From NCBI GenBank assembly GCA_910584785.1, contig CAJUDX010000007.1, forward strand, positions 1 to 64,000: a stretch of DNA of 64,000 bases, given 5' to 3'. A program made the position numbers and the translations under genes. Of the stretch, positions 40,407 through 49,078 are shown in pieces. Source of the DNA: an uncultured Lachnospiraceae bacterium (GTDB lineage: Bacteria > Bacillota > Clostridia > Lachnospirales > Lachnospiraceae). The stretch's first letter is position 1, and every line of letters begins with the position of its first letter. Below the pieces are notes generated by a model, which did not search any database, had not been told where the DNA came from, and saw only the letters and a list, made by a program, of their open reading frames with translations.

Positions 40407-41864
40407 CTAAAAGTTAAAATATAAAAATACAGAAACCCCAGCCAAAGACATGATTGACCATACCAATAAAAGAATTGTCATTACTGCGCTCTTACCCGTA
40501 ACCTTCCATTCCCGTTCATAACTATTTTTCCCGACTAAAACAATCACAAAACAGACCATCAGCAGCAATCTCATTTCTATCCCATGAAATAAAGCAGCCA
40601 GATTGGATAAATGCAGCCGCTGAACAATAAACGTAAACTCCGGCAGATGAAAACAATCCAATAATTCCTCACGAACCGAAAAACTCTGCATCTCCACTAT
40701 CTTACGCAAAAACCTTCCCGCCTGAGAAACACTGTCCGCCCGAAAGATCACCCAGGTAACATTCAAAAACAAAAATGTAACCCCCCACTGCATCACGACA
40801 TGCATTTTCTCCCACAACCCTGAAAACTTTCTTGTCAGCCCGTTCGCAATCCCATGAAGCAATCCCCATAAAATAAACGTCCAGTTCGCCCCATGCCACA
40901 ATCCGCTTGCCAAAAACACCAGCAAAATATTTCCATACGTCCTCAGTTCACCTTTCCTGCTTCCCCCCAGAGGAAAATAAATATATTGCCGCAAAAACCG
41001 TGTCAGCGTAATATGCCAGCGCTTCCAAAATTCCACAATCGAAAACGCCTGATAAGGTGAATGAAAATTCATTGGCAGATCAATATGAAACATCTTCCCT
41101 ATCCCCAGCGCCATATCGCAATATCCGCTGAAATCCAGGTAAATCTGAAACGTATAAGACAACATAACAATCCATGCTTCCAAACTGCTCAATTCATCAA
41201 CGATTCCAAACCCCCAGGCAACTGCCTTCCCCAACGTATCCGCCAAAATCACCTTTTTAAACAGCCCCACCGAAAAAATCATCAGCCCCTTCGCCAGCCA
41301 TTCCTGATCCAGACGGTGATTTTCCTTCTTCTGAATCTGCGGCAAAAGTTCATGGTGCAGGACAATTGGCCCGGCAACAAGCTGCGGAAAAAATGTCACA
41401 AAAACCGTATATTCCAATAAAGAATACTGCCCCGTTTCCCCGCGAAAAGAATCCAAAAGAAAAGACACCTGCTGAAACGTAAAAAAACTGATTCCAAGAG
41501 GAAGTACAATATGACGCAGGGCAAAATCCTGACGAAACAAAAAATTAATATTCTCCAGAAAGAAATCATAATACTTAAAATAAAACAAAAGCCCAAAGTT
41601 AAACAACAAACCAAAGACCAGCATAACTTTTCTTAAAGAGGTTTCTTTCCTTCTGCAAAAAACAAGGGAAAGGGCATAATTGACGAGAATACTTGAACCG
41701 ATAATCAGCAAATAACTGGGATTAAAATACCCATAAAACCAAAGTGACATTCCCGCCAGTTCGAGGTAAGCCCATGTTTCCCTGTTAAAAAAATGCAGCA
41801 GATAATAACCGAACAATGTAAGGGGAAGAAAAAAAAGAATAAAAATATAAGAGTTAAAAAGCAT
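40407..41864 (-). CDS. MBOAT-family O-acyltransferase (AlgI/DltB-like)
   Basis: A membrane-bound O-acyltransferase, 485 residues with about 11 hydrophobic segments. The conserved active-site segment is FLASGLWHGANWTFILWGLLHGI (near residues 312-334) with the invariant histidines; DFSGYCDMALGIGKMFHIDLPMNF and WKRWHITLTRFLRQYIYFPLGG precede it, as in AlgI and DltB. It would move acyl groups across the membrane to a cell-surface polymer. The SGNH-like gene follows 126 bases downstream. Adenine-rich codons differ from flanking genes, consistent with transfer. Confidence 0.92.
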   Translation of the reverse strand: MLFNSYIFILFFLPLTLFGYYLLHFFNRETWAYLELAGMSLWFYGYFNPSYLLIIGSSILVNYALSLVFCRRKETSLRKVMLVFGLLFNFGLLFYFKYYDFFLENINFLFRQDFALRHIVLPLGISFFTFQQVSFLLDSFRGETGQYSLLEYTVFVTFFPQLVAGPIVLHHELLPQIQKKENHRLDQEWLAKGLMIFSVGLFKKVILADTLGKAVAWGFGIVDELSSLEAWIVMLSYTFQIYLDFSGYCDMALGIGKMFHIDLPMNFHSPYQAFSIVEFWKRWHITLTRFLRQYIYFPLGGSRKGELRTYGNILLVFLASGLWHGANWTFILWGLLHGIANGLTRKFSGLWEKMHVVMQWGVTFLFLNVTWVIFRADSVSQAGRFLRKIVEMQSFSVREELLDCFHLPEFTFIVQRLHLSNLAALFHGIEMRLLLMVCFVIVLVGKNSYEREWKVTGKSAVMTILLLVWSIMSLAGVSVFLYFNF

Positions 41865-41993
41865 AGTAAATCATAGTCCTTTAAAGTAGAATATAATTTT
41901 TAGATAAACTCAAAAGCACTCATCGCAAAGCCAACTCCCAACATCAAAAGAAATCTAACCCATCCCTCAGCCGAAATCTAACCAATCAAAAAA

Positions 41994-42066
41994 AGCGGTG
42001 GGTGGGGAACTTCTTTGTGTCAGGCGGGGTTGGGGTTCCATCGGACAAGCTGCGACAGCAGCATAG
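41994..42066. repeat. 73-bp degenerate dispersed repeat, copy 1
   Basis: The segment starting AGCGGTGGGTGGGGAACTT and containing TCGGACAAGCTGCG aligns with 59526-59600 (AGCGGTAGGCAGGGGGACTT ... TCGGGCAAGCTGCG). A shorter piece is at about 8352-8372. It lies beside the nested-hairpin element. Upstream, 41865-41993 holds nothing else I can name. Confidence 0.5.
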
Positions 42067-42134
42067 GGAGATGAGAAAGTAGCGGAGTGGACATCGTGCC
42101 CTTTGGGTACTACGAATTTCCTTCGACCCCATAC

Positions 42135-42288
42135 ACCAGCGGAAGCGGAGCCATGTTCCGTGAGGAATCCCCTATCAAACGTCGGCGCTTAACGAGGTCC
42201 CTCACGAGTTTAGCGTCCGCTACGTTTTATGCGGAGCGCAAGCGTGGTGACGACGGAACATGGCTCCGCTTCCGCGGACCAGCATGTC
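42135..42288 (+). ncRNA. Nested-hairpin repeat element, copy A
   Basis: Outer stem: 23 perfect base pairs joining 42139-42161 to 42253-42275. Inside are a conserved core GGAATCCCCTAT, a second stem near AACGT/ACGTT, an inner stem CGCTTAAC/GTTTAGCG and a short hairpin with GCAA loop (GC-GCAA-GC). Copies B (50810-50963, minus) and C (51097-51238) share the core but have different outer stems that still pair. It could be a structured RNA gene, a mobile palindromic element, or both. The type given is a best guess. Confidence 0.55.
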
Positions 42289-42324
42289 CCCCACTCCCTC
42301 GCCTGCCACTCCCCGCCAAATTAT

Positions 42325-45300
42325 TTACAATAAAGGATGAATCTCCCCATGTAGCAGCTGCAGAGATTTCACATCCCCGTTCCCATGAACTTTAATCTCA
42401 TGAATCCCCTTCGCCGTCGCCTTCGCCGCAGCAATCGTTGTCATATAAGGAATCTTCGCCTTAATTGCAGCCTTCCTCAAATAACTGTCATCATGCACAC
42501 TGTCCTTCCCAACTGGTGAATTTACAATCAGCTGAATCTCCCCATTAGTAATCATATCCAAAATATTCGGCCGCCCCTCATACAGCTTTTTCACCTTCTT
42601 CGCAGGAATCCCCGCTGCATGAATCAGGTCGTAGGTTGTCCCCGTGGCAATAATCAAAAACCCGTCTTTGGCAAAACTTCTTGCCACTTCCACAACCTCA
42701 TCCTTATCCTTCCGATTTACTGAAATCAGCACCGTACCCTCTAACGGAAGCTTGGACTGCGTGGCCTCCTGCGCCTTATAAAACGCTTCCCCATAGGATT
42801 TGGAAAGCCCTAAAACCTCACCCGTAGACCGCATTTCGGGTCCCAGTACAGGGTCAACCTCCGGGAACATATTAAAGGGGAACACTGCTTCTTTCACTCC
42901 ATAGTTGGGAATAACCTGCTCTTGCAGCGAGGGAACCGGCGATGGCTTTTTCGTAAGCTCAGAAGTAATAATTTCCGTTGCTAAAGGAACCATCCGTATA
43001 TTGCAGACCTTAGAAACCAGCGGCACGGTTCTTGAAGCGCGAGGATTGGCCTCCAGAACATAAACCTTTCCGTCTTCAATAGCATACTGCATATTCATCA
43101 GACCACGCACATGCATTTCTTCCGCAATTTTTCTGGTGTATTCCTTAATGGTTTTTACATTTTCCTCTGAAATATGCACCGAAGGAATAATACATGCCGA
43201 GTCGCCGGAATGTACGCCGGCAAGCTCGATGTGTTCCATCACCGCAGGGACAAACGCGTGTGTTCCGTCACTGATTGCGTCGGCTTCACATTCGGTTGCA
43301 TGGTTTAAGAATCGGTCAATTAAAATTGGTCGGTCAGGCGTAACACCTACAGCGGCATTCATATACCCGGTCATACTCTCCGCATCATAAACAACCTCCA
43401 TTCCCCGCCCCCCAAGGACATAGGAAGGACGAACCATAACCGGATAGCCGATGCTTTCAGCAATCTCCAGTGCTTCTTCCACCATAGTTGCCATCCCGGA
43501 TTCAGGCATGGGGATGTTAAGCTTTTCCATCATTGCCCGGAATAAATCCCGATCCTCAGCAAGATCGATAACCGACGGTGATGTGCCTAAGATCTTCACG
43601 CCGTTTTTCTCCAGATCCGCTGCCAGATTTAACGGGGTCTGCCCGCCAAACTGAGCAATCACACCTAATGGCTTTTCTTTATTATAAATGCTCAGTACAT
43701 CCTCTAAAGTCAGAGGCTCAAAGTACAGCTTATCCGAGGTATCGTAATCGGTGGAAACCGTTTCCGGGTTGCAGTTGACGATAATAGTTTCAAAGCCAAG
43801 CTTCTTTAAGGCAAGGGAGGCATGAACGCAGCAGTAGTCAAATTCAATTCCCTGCCCGATACGGTTTGGTCCACCGCCAAGAATCATAATTTTTGGCTTA
43901 TCGGAGGAAACCGGGTTTTTATCCGGGGCATTGTAGGTGGAATAGTAGTAGGCATTGTCCTTCGTTCCGCTGACATGCACGCCCTCCCAGGCTTCCTCCA
44001 CGCCCAGAGCGATGCGGCGGCTGCGGATCTCCTCCTCCGGAATTTCCAGAAGCTGGCTTAAATATTTATCCGAAAAGCCGTCCTTCTTTGCAGCAATCAG
44101 CAGATCATCGGCAGGAAGTTTCCCCTTGGATGCAAGCAGATCTTCTTCCTCCTTCACCAGCTCCTTCATCTGCTCGATAAACCAGTGTTTTACTTTGGTA
44201 AGCTCATAGATTTCCTCGACAGATGCCCCCTTGCGCAATGCCTCATACATCAGGAAATGGCGTTCGCTCGAGGGGGTGATCAGGCGCTTTAAAAGCTCCT
44301 CTTTGCTCAATGTGTCAAAATCTTTTGCATGACCAAGACCGTAGCGTCCGGTTTCCAGGCTGCGGATGGCTTTCTGGAAGGCTTCCTTATAGGTTTTGCC
44401 AATGCTCATCACTTCGCCTACAGCGCGCATCTGGGTTCCCAGCTTATCCTCTACACCCTTGAATTTTTCAAATGCCCAGCGCGCAAATTTAATCACCACA
44501 TAGTCACCGTCCGGCACATAGCGATCCAGGGTACCGTACTTTCCGCAGGGAATTTCCTTTAAGGTAAGCCCTGTAGCCAGCATTGCGGATACCAGGGCGA
44601 TAGGAAAGCCGGTAGCCTTGGATGCAAGGGCAGAAGAACGGGAAGTACGCGGGTTGATTTCAATAACAACAATGCGATCGGAAACCGGGTCGTGGGCAAA
44701 CTGTACATTTGTTCCGCCGATAACCTGCACGGATTCTACAATCTTATACGCCTGTTCCTGAAGCCGTGCCTGGCATTCCTTAGATATGGTCAGCATCGGC
44801 GCAGAGCAGAAAGAGTCGCCGGTGTGGACGCCCAGCGGATCGATGTTTTCAATAAAGCAGACCGTAATCATGTTATTGTCCTTGTCGCGGACAACCTCAA
44901 GCTCAAGTTCTTCCCAGCCAAGGATGGATTCTTCGACCAGAACCTGACCGACAAGGCTTGCCTGAAGCCCTCTTGCACATACGGTCTTTAATTCGTCGCG
45001 GTTGTACACCAGACCGCCCCCTGCACCGCCCATGGTGTATGCCGGGCGGAGGACAACGGGATAGTTCAGCTTGTCGGCAATCGCCAGCGCCTCCTCCACC
45101 GTGTAGGCAACTTCGCTGCGTGCCATCTCGATTCCCAGGCTGTTCATCGTCTGCTTAAAGGCAATCCGATCTTCGCCGCGCTCGATAGCATCCACCTGTA
45201 CGCCGATAACCTTGACCTGGTATTTGTCCAGGATGCCTGCCTTATTTAATTCTGCGCACAAATTTAACCCTGACTGTCCTCCGAGATTGGGAAGAAGGGC

Positions 45301-45552
45301 ATCGGGGCGTTCTTTGGCAATGATTTGCTCCAGGCGTTCTACATTTAAGGGTTCAATATAGGTAACATCCGCTGTTTCAGGGTCCGTCATGATAGTTGCA
45401 GGGTTGGAATTGACCAATACGATCTCATAGCCCAGTTTTCGCAGGGCCTTGCATGCCTGTGTACCGGAATAGTCGAACTCGCAGGCTTGACCGATGATAA
45501 TGGGGCCGGAGCCAATGATCAGTACTTTATGAATATCAGTTCTCTTCGGCAT
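42325..45552 (-). CDS. carB: Carbamoyl phosphate synthase large subunit
   Basis: This makes carbamoyl phosphate from bicarbonate, ATP and ammonia from the CarA glutaminase; 1075 residues, full length. The two homologous ATP-grasp halves are visible: IIGSGPIIIGQACEFDYSGTQACKAL at the N-terminus and LGGGPNRIGQGIEFDYCCVHASLAL near residue 560, each with a later ATP-grasp block (MGGAGGGLVYN and LGGRGMEVVYD). The C-terminal allosteric domain starts near 940. No carA lies next to it, which is unusual; the small subunit must be elsewhere. A promoter and repeats lie upstream, and the copy A hairpin element lies 37 bases beyond its stop. Confidence 0.96.
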   Translation of the reverse strand: MPKRTDIHKVLIIGSGPIIIGQACEFDYSGTQACKALRKLGYEIVLVNSNPATIMTDPETADVTYIEPLNVERLEQIIAKERPDALLPNLGGQSGLNLCAELNKAGILDKYQVKVIGVQVDAIERGEDRIAFKQTMNSLGIEMARSEVAYTVEEALAIADKLNYPVVLRPAYTMGGAGGGLVYNRDELKTVCARGLQASLVGQVLVEESILGWEELELEVVRDKDNNMITVCFIENIDPLGVHTGDSFCSAPMLTISKECQARLQEQAYKIVESVQVIGGTNVQFAHDPVSDRIVVIEINPRTSRSSALASKATGFPIALVSAMLATGLTLKEIPCGKYGTLDRYVPDGDYVVIKFARWAFEKFKGVEDKLGTQMRAVGEVMSIGKTYKEAFQKAIRSLETGRYGLGHAKDFDTLSKEELLKRLITPSSERHFLMYEALRKGASVEEIYELTKVKHWFIEQMKELVKEEEDLLASKGKLPADDLLIAAKKDGFSDKYLSQLLEIPEEEIRSRRIALGVEEAWEGVHVSGTKDNAYYYSTYNAPDKNPVSSDKPKIMILGGGPNRIGQGIEFDYCCVHASLALKKLGFETIIVNCNPETVSTDYDTSDKLYFEPLTLEDVLSIYNKEKPLGVIAQFGGQTPLNLAADLEKNGVKILGTSPSVIDLAEDRDLFRAMMEKLNIPMPESGMATMVEEALEIAESIGYPVMVRPSYVLGGRGMEVVYDAESMTGYMNAAVGVTPDRPILIDRFLNHATECEADAISDGTHAFVPAVMEHIELAGVHSGDSACIIPSVHISEENVKTIKEYTRKIAEEMHVRGLMNMQYAIEDGKVYVLEANPRASRTVPLVSKVCNIRMVPLATEIITSELTKKPSPVPSLQEQVIPNYGVKEAVFPFNMFPEVDPVLGPEMRSTGEVLGLSKSYGEAFYKAQEATQSKLPLEGTVLISVNRKDKDEVVEVARSFAKDGFLIIATGTTYDLIHAAGIPAKKVKKLYEGRPNILDMITNGEIQLIVNSPVGKDSVHDDSYLRKAAIKAKIPYMTTIAAAKATAKGIHEIKVHGNGDVKSLQLLHGEIHPLL

Positions 45553-45580
45553 AAATAATTCCTCCTTGATTTGTCGAGTA

Positions 45581-45595
45581 GTTACTGTTCACATG
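45581..45595. repeat. Half copy of the 26-bp palindrome in the carB leader
   Basis: GTTACTGTTCACATG matches the left half of the family whose full copies are at 494-519, 20362-20387 and 49024-49049. Confidence 0.5.
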
Positions 45596-45608
45596 AAGAT
45601 TCAACATC

Positions 45609-45637
45609 ATTATGATAGAAAAACGAAAAAACTGCAA
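45609..45637 (-). promoter_or_regulatory. Promoter for carB
   Basis: Read on the minus strand: TTGCAG (45632-45637), a 17-base spacer and CATAAT (45609-45614). The predicted start near 45602 leaves a leader of about 50 bases that carries the half palindrome. Confidence 0.45.
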
Positions 45638-45664
45638 GTTTTTTTTTCACTTTCCGGGAGAAAA

Positions 45665-45716
45665 TTTGGGATACCTCAACTTAGACCGCCTAATCAGCGG
45701 TAAGCTTTTACAGTAA
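45665..45716. repeat. Partial 108-bp repeat (3' half)
   Basis: Matches the 3' half of the unit (ATACCT ... ACTTAGACCGCC ... AGTAA) and abuts the full unit that follows, so the arrangement is a truncated tandem pair. Confidence 0.7.
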
Positions 45717-45824
45717 ACCTCCATGCGCCCACAAATGGTCATACCACCATAAATAAAAGTCTGCTGGGCGCACTTGGAATACCTGAACTTAGACCGCCTA
45801 ATCGGCGGTGAACTTTTATAGTAA
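45717..45824. repeat. 108-bp repeat unit, full copy 3
   Basis: Exactly 108 bases, same order of blocks as 2603-2710, with scattered substitutions. The inner GCGCCC/GGGCGC arms and the ACCGCC-TAATC-GGCGGT hairpin are kept. It lies between purF and carB. Confidence 0.8.
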
Positions 45825-45854
45825 AGTAAATTGCTTTTTTTCCGTCATTTCCTT

Positions 45855-47279
45855 CTATAGTTTATTCTTTTCCGATAATTTCCTTTCAAAGCGATCTTTT
45901 CGGATATCCGATGGAACCGGAGTGGGGTAATTGCCGTCAAAACAGGAACTGCAGAAATGCGTGCATCCGATTAGGGTGGAAAGTTCTTCGACGGGAAGAT
46001 AGCCCAGGCTGTCCGCCCCAATGATAGCTGATGTTTCTTCTATGCTGTGATGACAGGCAATCAGGTTTTCGCGGGAATCGATATCCGTCCCGTAATAGCA
46101 GGGATGCAAAAAAGGCGGGGAGGAGATCCGCACATGGATTTCTTTTGCCCCGGCGTCCCGAAGCAGACTGACGATCCGCCCGCTGGTTGTTCCCCGGACA
46201 ATGGAGTCGTCGATCAATACAATCCGTTTTCCGCGCACGCTTTCTTCAATGGCACTCAGCTTAATTCTTACCTGATCCAGCCGTAAATCCTGTCCGGGAG
46301 AGATAAAGGTTCTTCCGATATATTTATTCTTAATCAGCCCCATGCCGCAGGGGATTTTGGATTCCATGCCAAAGCCAAGGGCAGCATCCAGCCCGGAATC
46401 GGGTACTCCGATCACGAGGTCCGCAGAAACCGGATGTATCCGGGCAAGGATTTTTCCTGCTTGTATCCGCGCCGCGTGAACAGATACGCCGTCGATCACT
46501 GAATCCGGGCGGGCGAAGTAGATGTATTCAAAGATACAAAGCTTTTTCTCTTTTTTCCGGCAATGTTCTTTCCGGGAAACCATTCCGTCTGGCCCGAAAA
46601 CCAGGATTTCTCCCGGCTTAAGATCTCGGATAAACTCTGCCCCGACCGCCGAAAGAGCACAGCTTTCCGAGGCTGCCACGATCATTCCGTCCGCTGTTTT
46701 TCCATAGCAGAGAGGACGAAAACCGTAAGGATCGCGTGCGCAGATCATCTTCTGGGAGGACATTAAAATTAGAGAATAGGCTCCGTCTAATTCATCCATA
46801 GCGGCACTTAAGGCATCCTCGATAGAAGCCGTGCACAGTCGTTTTCTGGTAATAATGTAGGCAATGATTTCCGTATCGCTGGTGGAATGAAAAATCGCGC
46901 CGGATAATTCCAGCGCATCGCGGAGTACAGCAGCATTGCTTAAATTTCCGTTATGGGCAATCGCCATCTTGCCCTTTTGATGGTTGACTTCCATGGGCTG
47001 GCAGTTGTTCCGGCTGTTTCCGCCTGTGGTACCGTAGCGCACATGGCCCACCGCCATTGTTCCACGGGGAAGGGAAGAGAGGGTATTTGGTGAGAAAACC
47101 TCGCTGACCAGCCCCAGATCCTTGTGTGAAAAAAACACCCCGTCATCATTAATTACCATTCCGCAGCTTTCCTGTCCCCGGTGCTGCAGGGCATACAGAC
47201 CATAATAGGTCATACCGGCGATATCGGCAGCCTGCGGGCTGATTATACCAAAGACACCACATTCTTCATGCAGACTCAT
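45855..47279 (-). CDS. purF: Amidophosphoribosyltransferase
   Basis: This is the first enzyme of purine synthesis: glutamine + PRPP to phosphoribosylamine. 474 residues. The N-terminus MSLHEECGVFGI has the nucleophilic cysteine at residue 7 behind a short propeptide, as in B. subtilis PurF. QHRGQESCGMV and GHVRYGTTGG are glutaminase blocks; IVLIDDSIVRGTTSGRIV (near residue 350) is the PRPP motif. Late cysteines in CTHFCSSCFDGNYPTPVP fit the iron-sulphur type. AGGAGG is nine bases before the ATG ending at 47279. It sits among other glutamine-amide users rather than in a purine operon. Confidence 0.94.
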   Translation of the reverse strand: MSLHEECGVFGIISPQAADIAGMTYYGLYALQHRGQESCGMVINDDGVFFSHKDLGLVSEVFSPNTLSSLPRGTMAVGHVRYGTTGGNSRNNCQPMEVNHQKGKMAIAHNGNLSNAAVLRDALELSGAIFHSTSDTEIIAYIITRKRLCTASIEDALSAAMDELDGAYSLILMSSQKMICARDPYGFRPLCYGKTADGMIVAASESCALSAVGAEFIRDLKPGEILVFGPDGMVSRKEHCRKKEKKLCIFEYIYFARPDSVIDGVSVHAARIQAGKILARIHPVSADLVIGVPDSGLDAALGFGMESKIPCGMGLIKNKYIGRTFISPGQDLRLDQVRIKLSAIEESVRGKRIVLIDDSIVRGTTSGRIVSLLRDAGAKEIHVRISSPPFLHPCYYGTDIDSRENLIACHHSIEETSAIIGADSLGYLPVEELSTLIGCTHFCSSCFDGNYPTPVPSDIRKDRFERKLSEKNKL

Positions 47280-47344
47280 TTTTCTTTACCTCCTACTGTG
47301 CTGTGAAAATAACCATACATATGCAATGGAATTTACGCAAAACA

Positions 47345-48964
47345 TTATTCATCTTTAAATCTGCGAAAATTTAAGGCAGCTTTAATAAATCCGTTAAACA
47401 GAGGGTGGGGATGGTTGGGCCGGCTTTTAAATTCCGGGTGATACTGGACGCCGACATAAAATGGACGATCACTTAATTCCACCGTTTCCACCAGACGTCC
47501 GTCCGGGGAAGTTCCGCTGATGGTAAGTCCGGCGGCTTCTAAGATTTCCCGGTATTCATTGTTAAATTCATAACGATGGCGGTGCCGTTCGCTGATTAAG
47601 GTCTGCCGATAACAGTGCTCCATCACCGTACCTGGTCGAATCCGGCAGGGATAAGCGCCCAGACGCAGGGTTCCGCCCTTATTGACCTCATCACTTTGCC
47701 CCGGCATAAAATCGATAACCTTATGTATGCAGTGTTCATCAAATTCCTGGGAGTGGGCATCCGGCATCCCGGCAGCATGGCGGGCAAATTCAATCACAGC
47801 CACCTGCATTCCCAGGCAGATCCCAAAGTAGGGCAGTCCATGTTCCCTTGCATACCGGGCCGCAAGAATCATCCCCTCAATTCCCCGGCTTCCAAAGCCG
47901 CCGGGAACCAGGCATCCGTCCAACCCGGACAGCAGGAAATTCTTTGTTTCTTCAGTAATTTCCCCGGAGTCAATCCAGTGAATTTCAATCCGGGCTTTAT
48001 GATAAAACCCAGCATGGCGCAGCGCTTCCATCACCGAGAGATAGGCGTCGTGCAGTTCCACATATTTTCCCACAAGGCCAATATGTACAGTTTTTTCCTG
48101 TTCCCCGTCCCTGTTCTTTTTAATCATTTCTGCCCATTCTTCTAAATCCGGCGCAGGTGCAGTTATCCCCAGTTCGCGGCAGACCACAGAAGAAAAATTT
48201 GCCTTTTCCAGCATCAGTGGTGCTTCATACAGATTGGGAAGGGTCAGATTTTCAATCACACAGTCCGGCTTGACATTGCAGAACATGGAAATTTTCTGAA
48301 AAATAGCTTCCTCCAGCGATTCGTCACAGCGCAGGACAATAAGGTTTGGATGAATCCCCATGCCCTGCAGTTCCTTTACCGAGTGCTGCGTGGGTTTGGA
48401 CTTGTGTTCATCCGAACCCCGGAGAAAGGGAACCAGTGTCACATGAATAAACAAGCTGTTCTCCCTTCCCACCTCCAAAGAAATCTGCCGCACAGCTTCT
48501 AAAAAAGGCTGGGACTCAATATCACCGATCGTCCCTCCGATTTCCGTAATCACCACGTCCGCCCCGGTCTTTTTCCCCACTTGGTAGACAAAATCCTTAA
48601 TTTCATTCGTCACATGGGGAATGACCTGAACCGTAGAACCTAAATACTCCCCTCTGCGCTCTTTATTTAGCACATTCCAGTACACCTTGCCTGTAGTAAG
48701 ATTAGAAAACTGGTTTAAATCTTCATCAATAAAGCGCTCATAATGTCCCAGATCCAAATCCGTTTCCGTCCCGTCCTCCGTCACATAGACCTCGCCGTGC
48801 TGGTAGGGGCTCATTGTCCCCGGATCGATATTAATATAGGGGTCCAGCTTCTGCGCCGCAACCTTCAGTCCCCTGGCCTTTAACAGCCGTCCAAGGGAAG
48901 CCGCCGTAATTCCCTTGCCCAGCCCGGAAACCACGCCACCAGTCACAAAAATATACTTTGTCAT
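47345..48964 (-). CDS. pyrG: CTP synthase
   Basis: This converts UTP to CTP using glutamine amide nitrogen; 539 residues. The synthetase half begins MTKYIFVTGGVVSGLGKGITAASLGRLLKARG with the P-loop, and the glutaminase half carries GICLGMQVAVIEFAR with the catalytic cysteine (near residue 385) and YHPEFKSRP with the histidine. I take the start at 48964 because all known family members begin MTKYIFVTGG and a GGAAG site precedes it; the longer frame to 49006 adds 14 unlikely residues. The leader upstream carries a full 26-bp palindrome. Confidence 0.96.
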   Translation of the reverse strand: MTKYIFVTGGVVSGLGKGITAASLGRLLKARGLKVAAQKLDPYINIDPGTMSPYQHGEVYVTEDGTETDLDLGHYERFIDEDLNQFSNLTTGKVYWNVLNKERRGEYLGSTVQVIPHVTNEIKDFVYQVGKKTGADVVITEIGGTIGDIESQPFLEAVRQISLEVGRENSLFIHVTLVPFLRGSDEHKSKPTQHSVKELQGMGIHPNLIVLRCDESLEEAIFQKISMFCNVKPDCVIENLTLPNLYEAPLMLEKANFSSVVCRELGITAPAPDLEEWAEMIKKNRDGEQEKTVHIGLVGKYVELHDAYLSVMEALRHAGFYHKARIEIHWIDSGEITEETKNFLLSGLDGCLVPGGFGSRGIEGMILAARYAREHGLPYFGICLGMQVAVIEFARHAAGMPDAHSQEFDEHCIHKVIDFMPGQSDEVNKGGTLRLGAYPCRIRPGTVMEHCYRQTLISERHRHRYEFNNEYREILEAAGLTISGTSPDGRLVETVELSDRPFYVGVQYHPEFKSRPNHPHPLFNGFIKAALNFRRFKDE

Positions 48965-49023
48965 CTTCCTTTTCCTCGCCGATTCATTTAAAGATAAGTT
49001 TTTCATCCAATAAAGATAAGTTT

Positions 49024-49049
49024 GTTACTGCTTACACGTTCACAGCAAC
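49024..49049. repeat. 26-bp palindromic repeat, full copy 3, in the pyrG leader
   Basis: It begins GTTACTGCTTACACG and ends TTCACAGCAAC. It lies between asnB and pyrG and has one mismatch in the stem relative to the perfect copy at 20362. Confidence 0.7.
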
Positions 49050-49078
49050 ATAAGTTCTTTATCCCATGCCGGAAAGCC

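Noticed and set aside
42135..42288. Group II intron domain V or IscB-associated (HEARO) RNA
   Set aside because: A GNRA hairpin suggested it, but the domain V consensus is absent, no reverse transcriptase or HNH gene is near, and the variable paired outer stem does not fit what I know of either. Left open for a covariance-model check.
42087..42395. A 102-codon plus-strand frame over hairpin element A
   Set aside because: It crosses the palindromic element and the end of carB, has no ribosome binding site and its peptide has repeat-derived composition.
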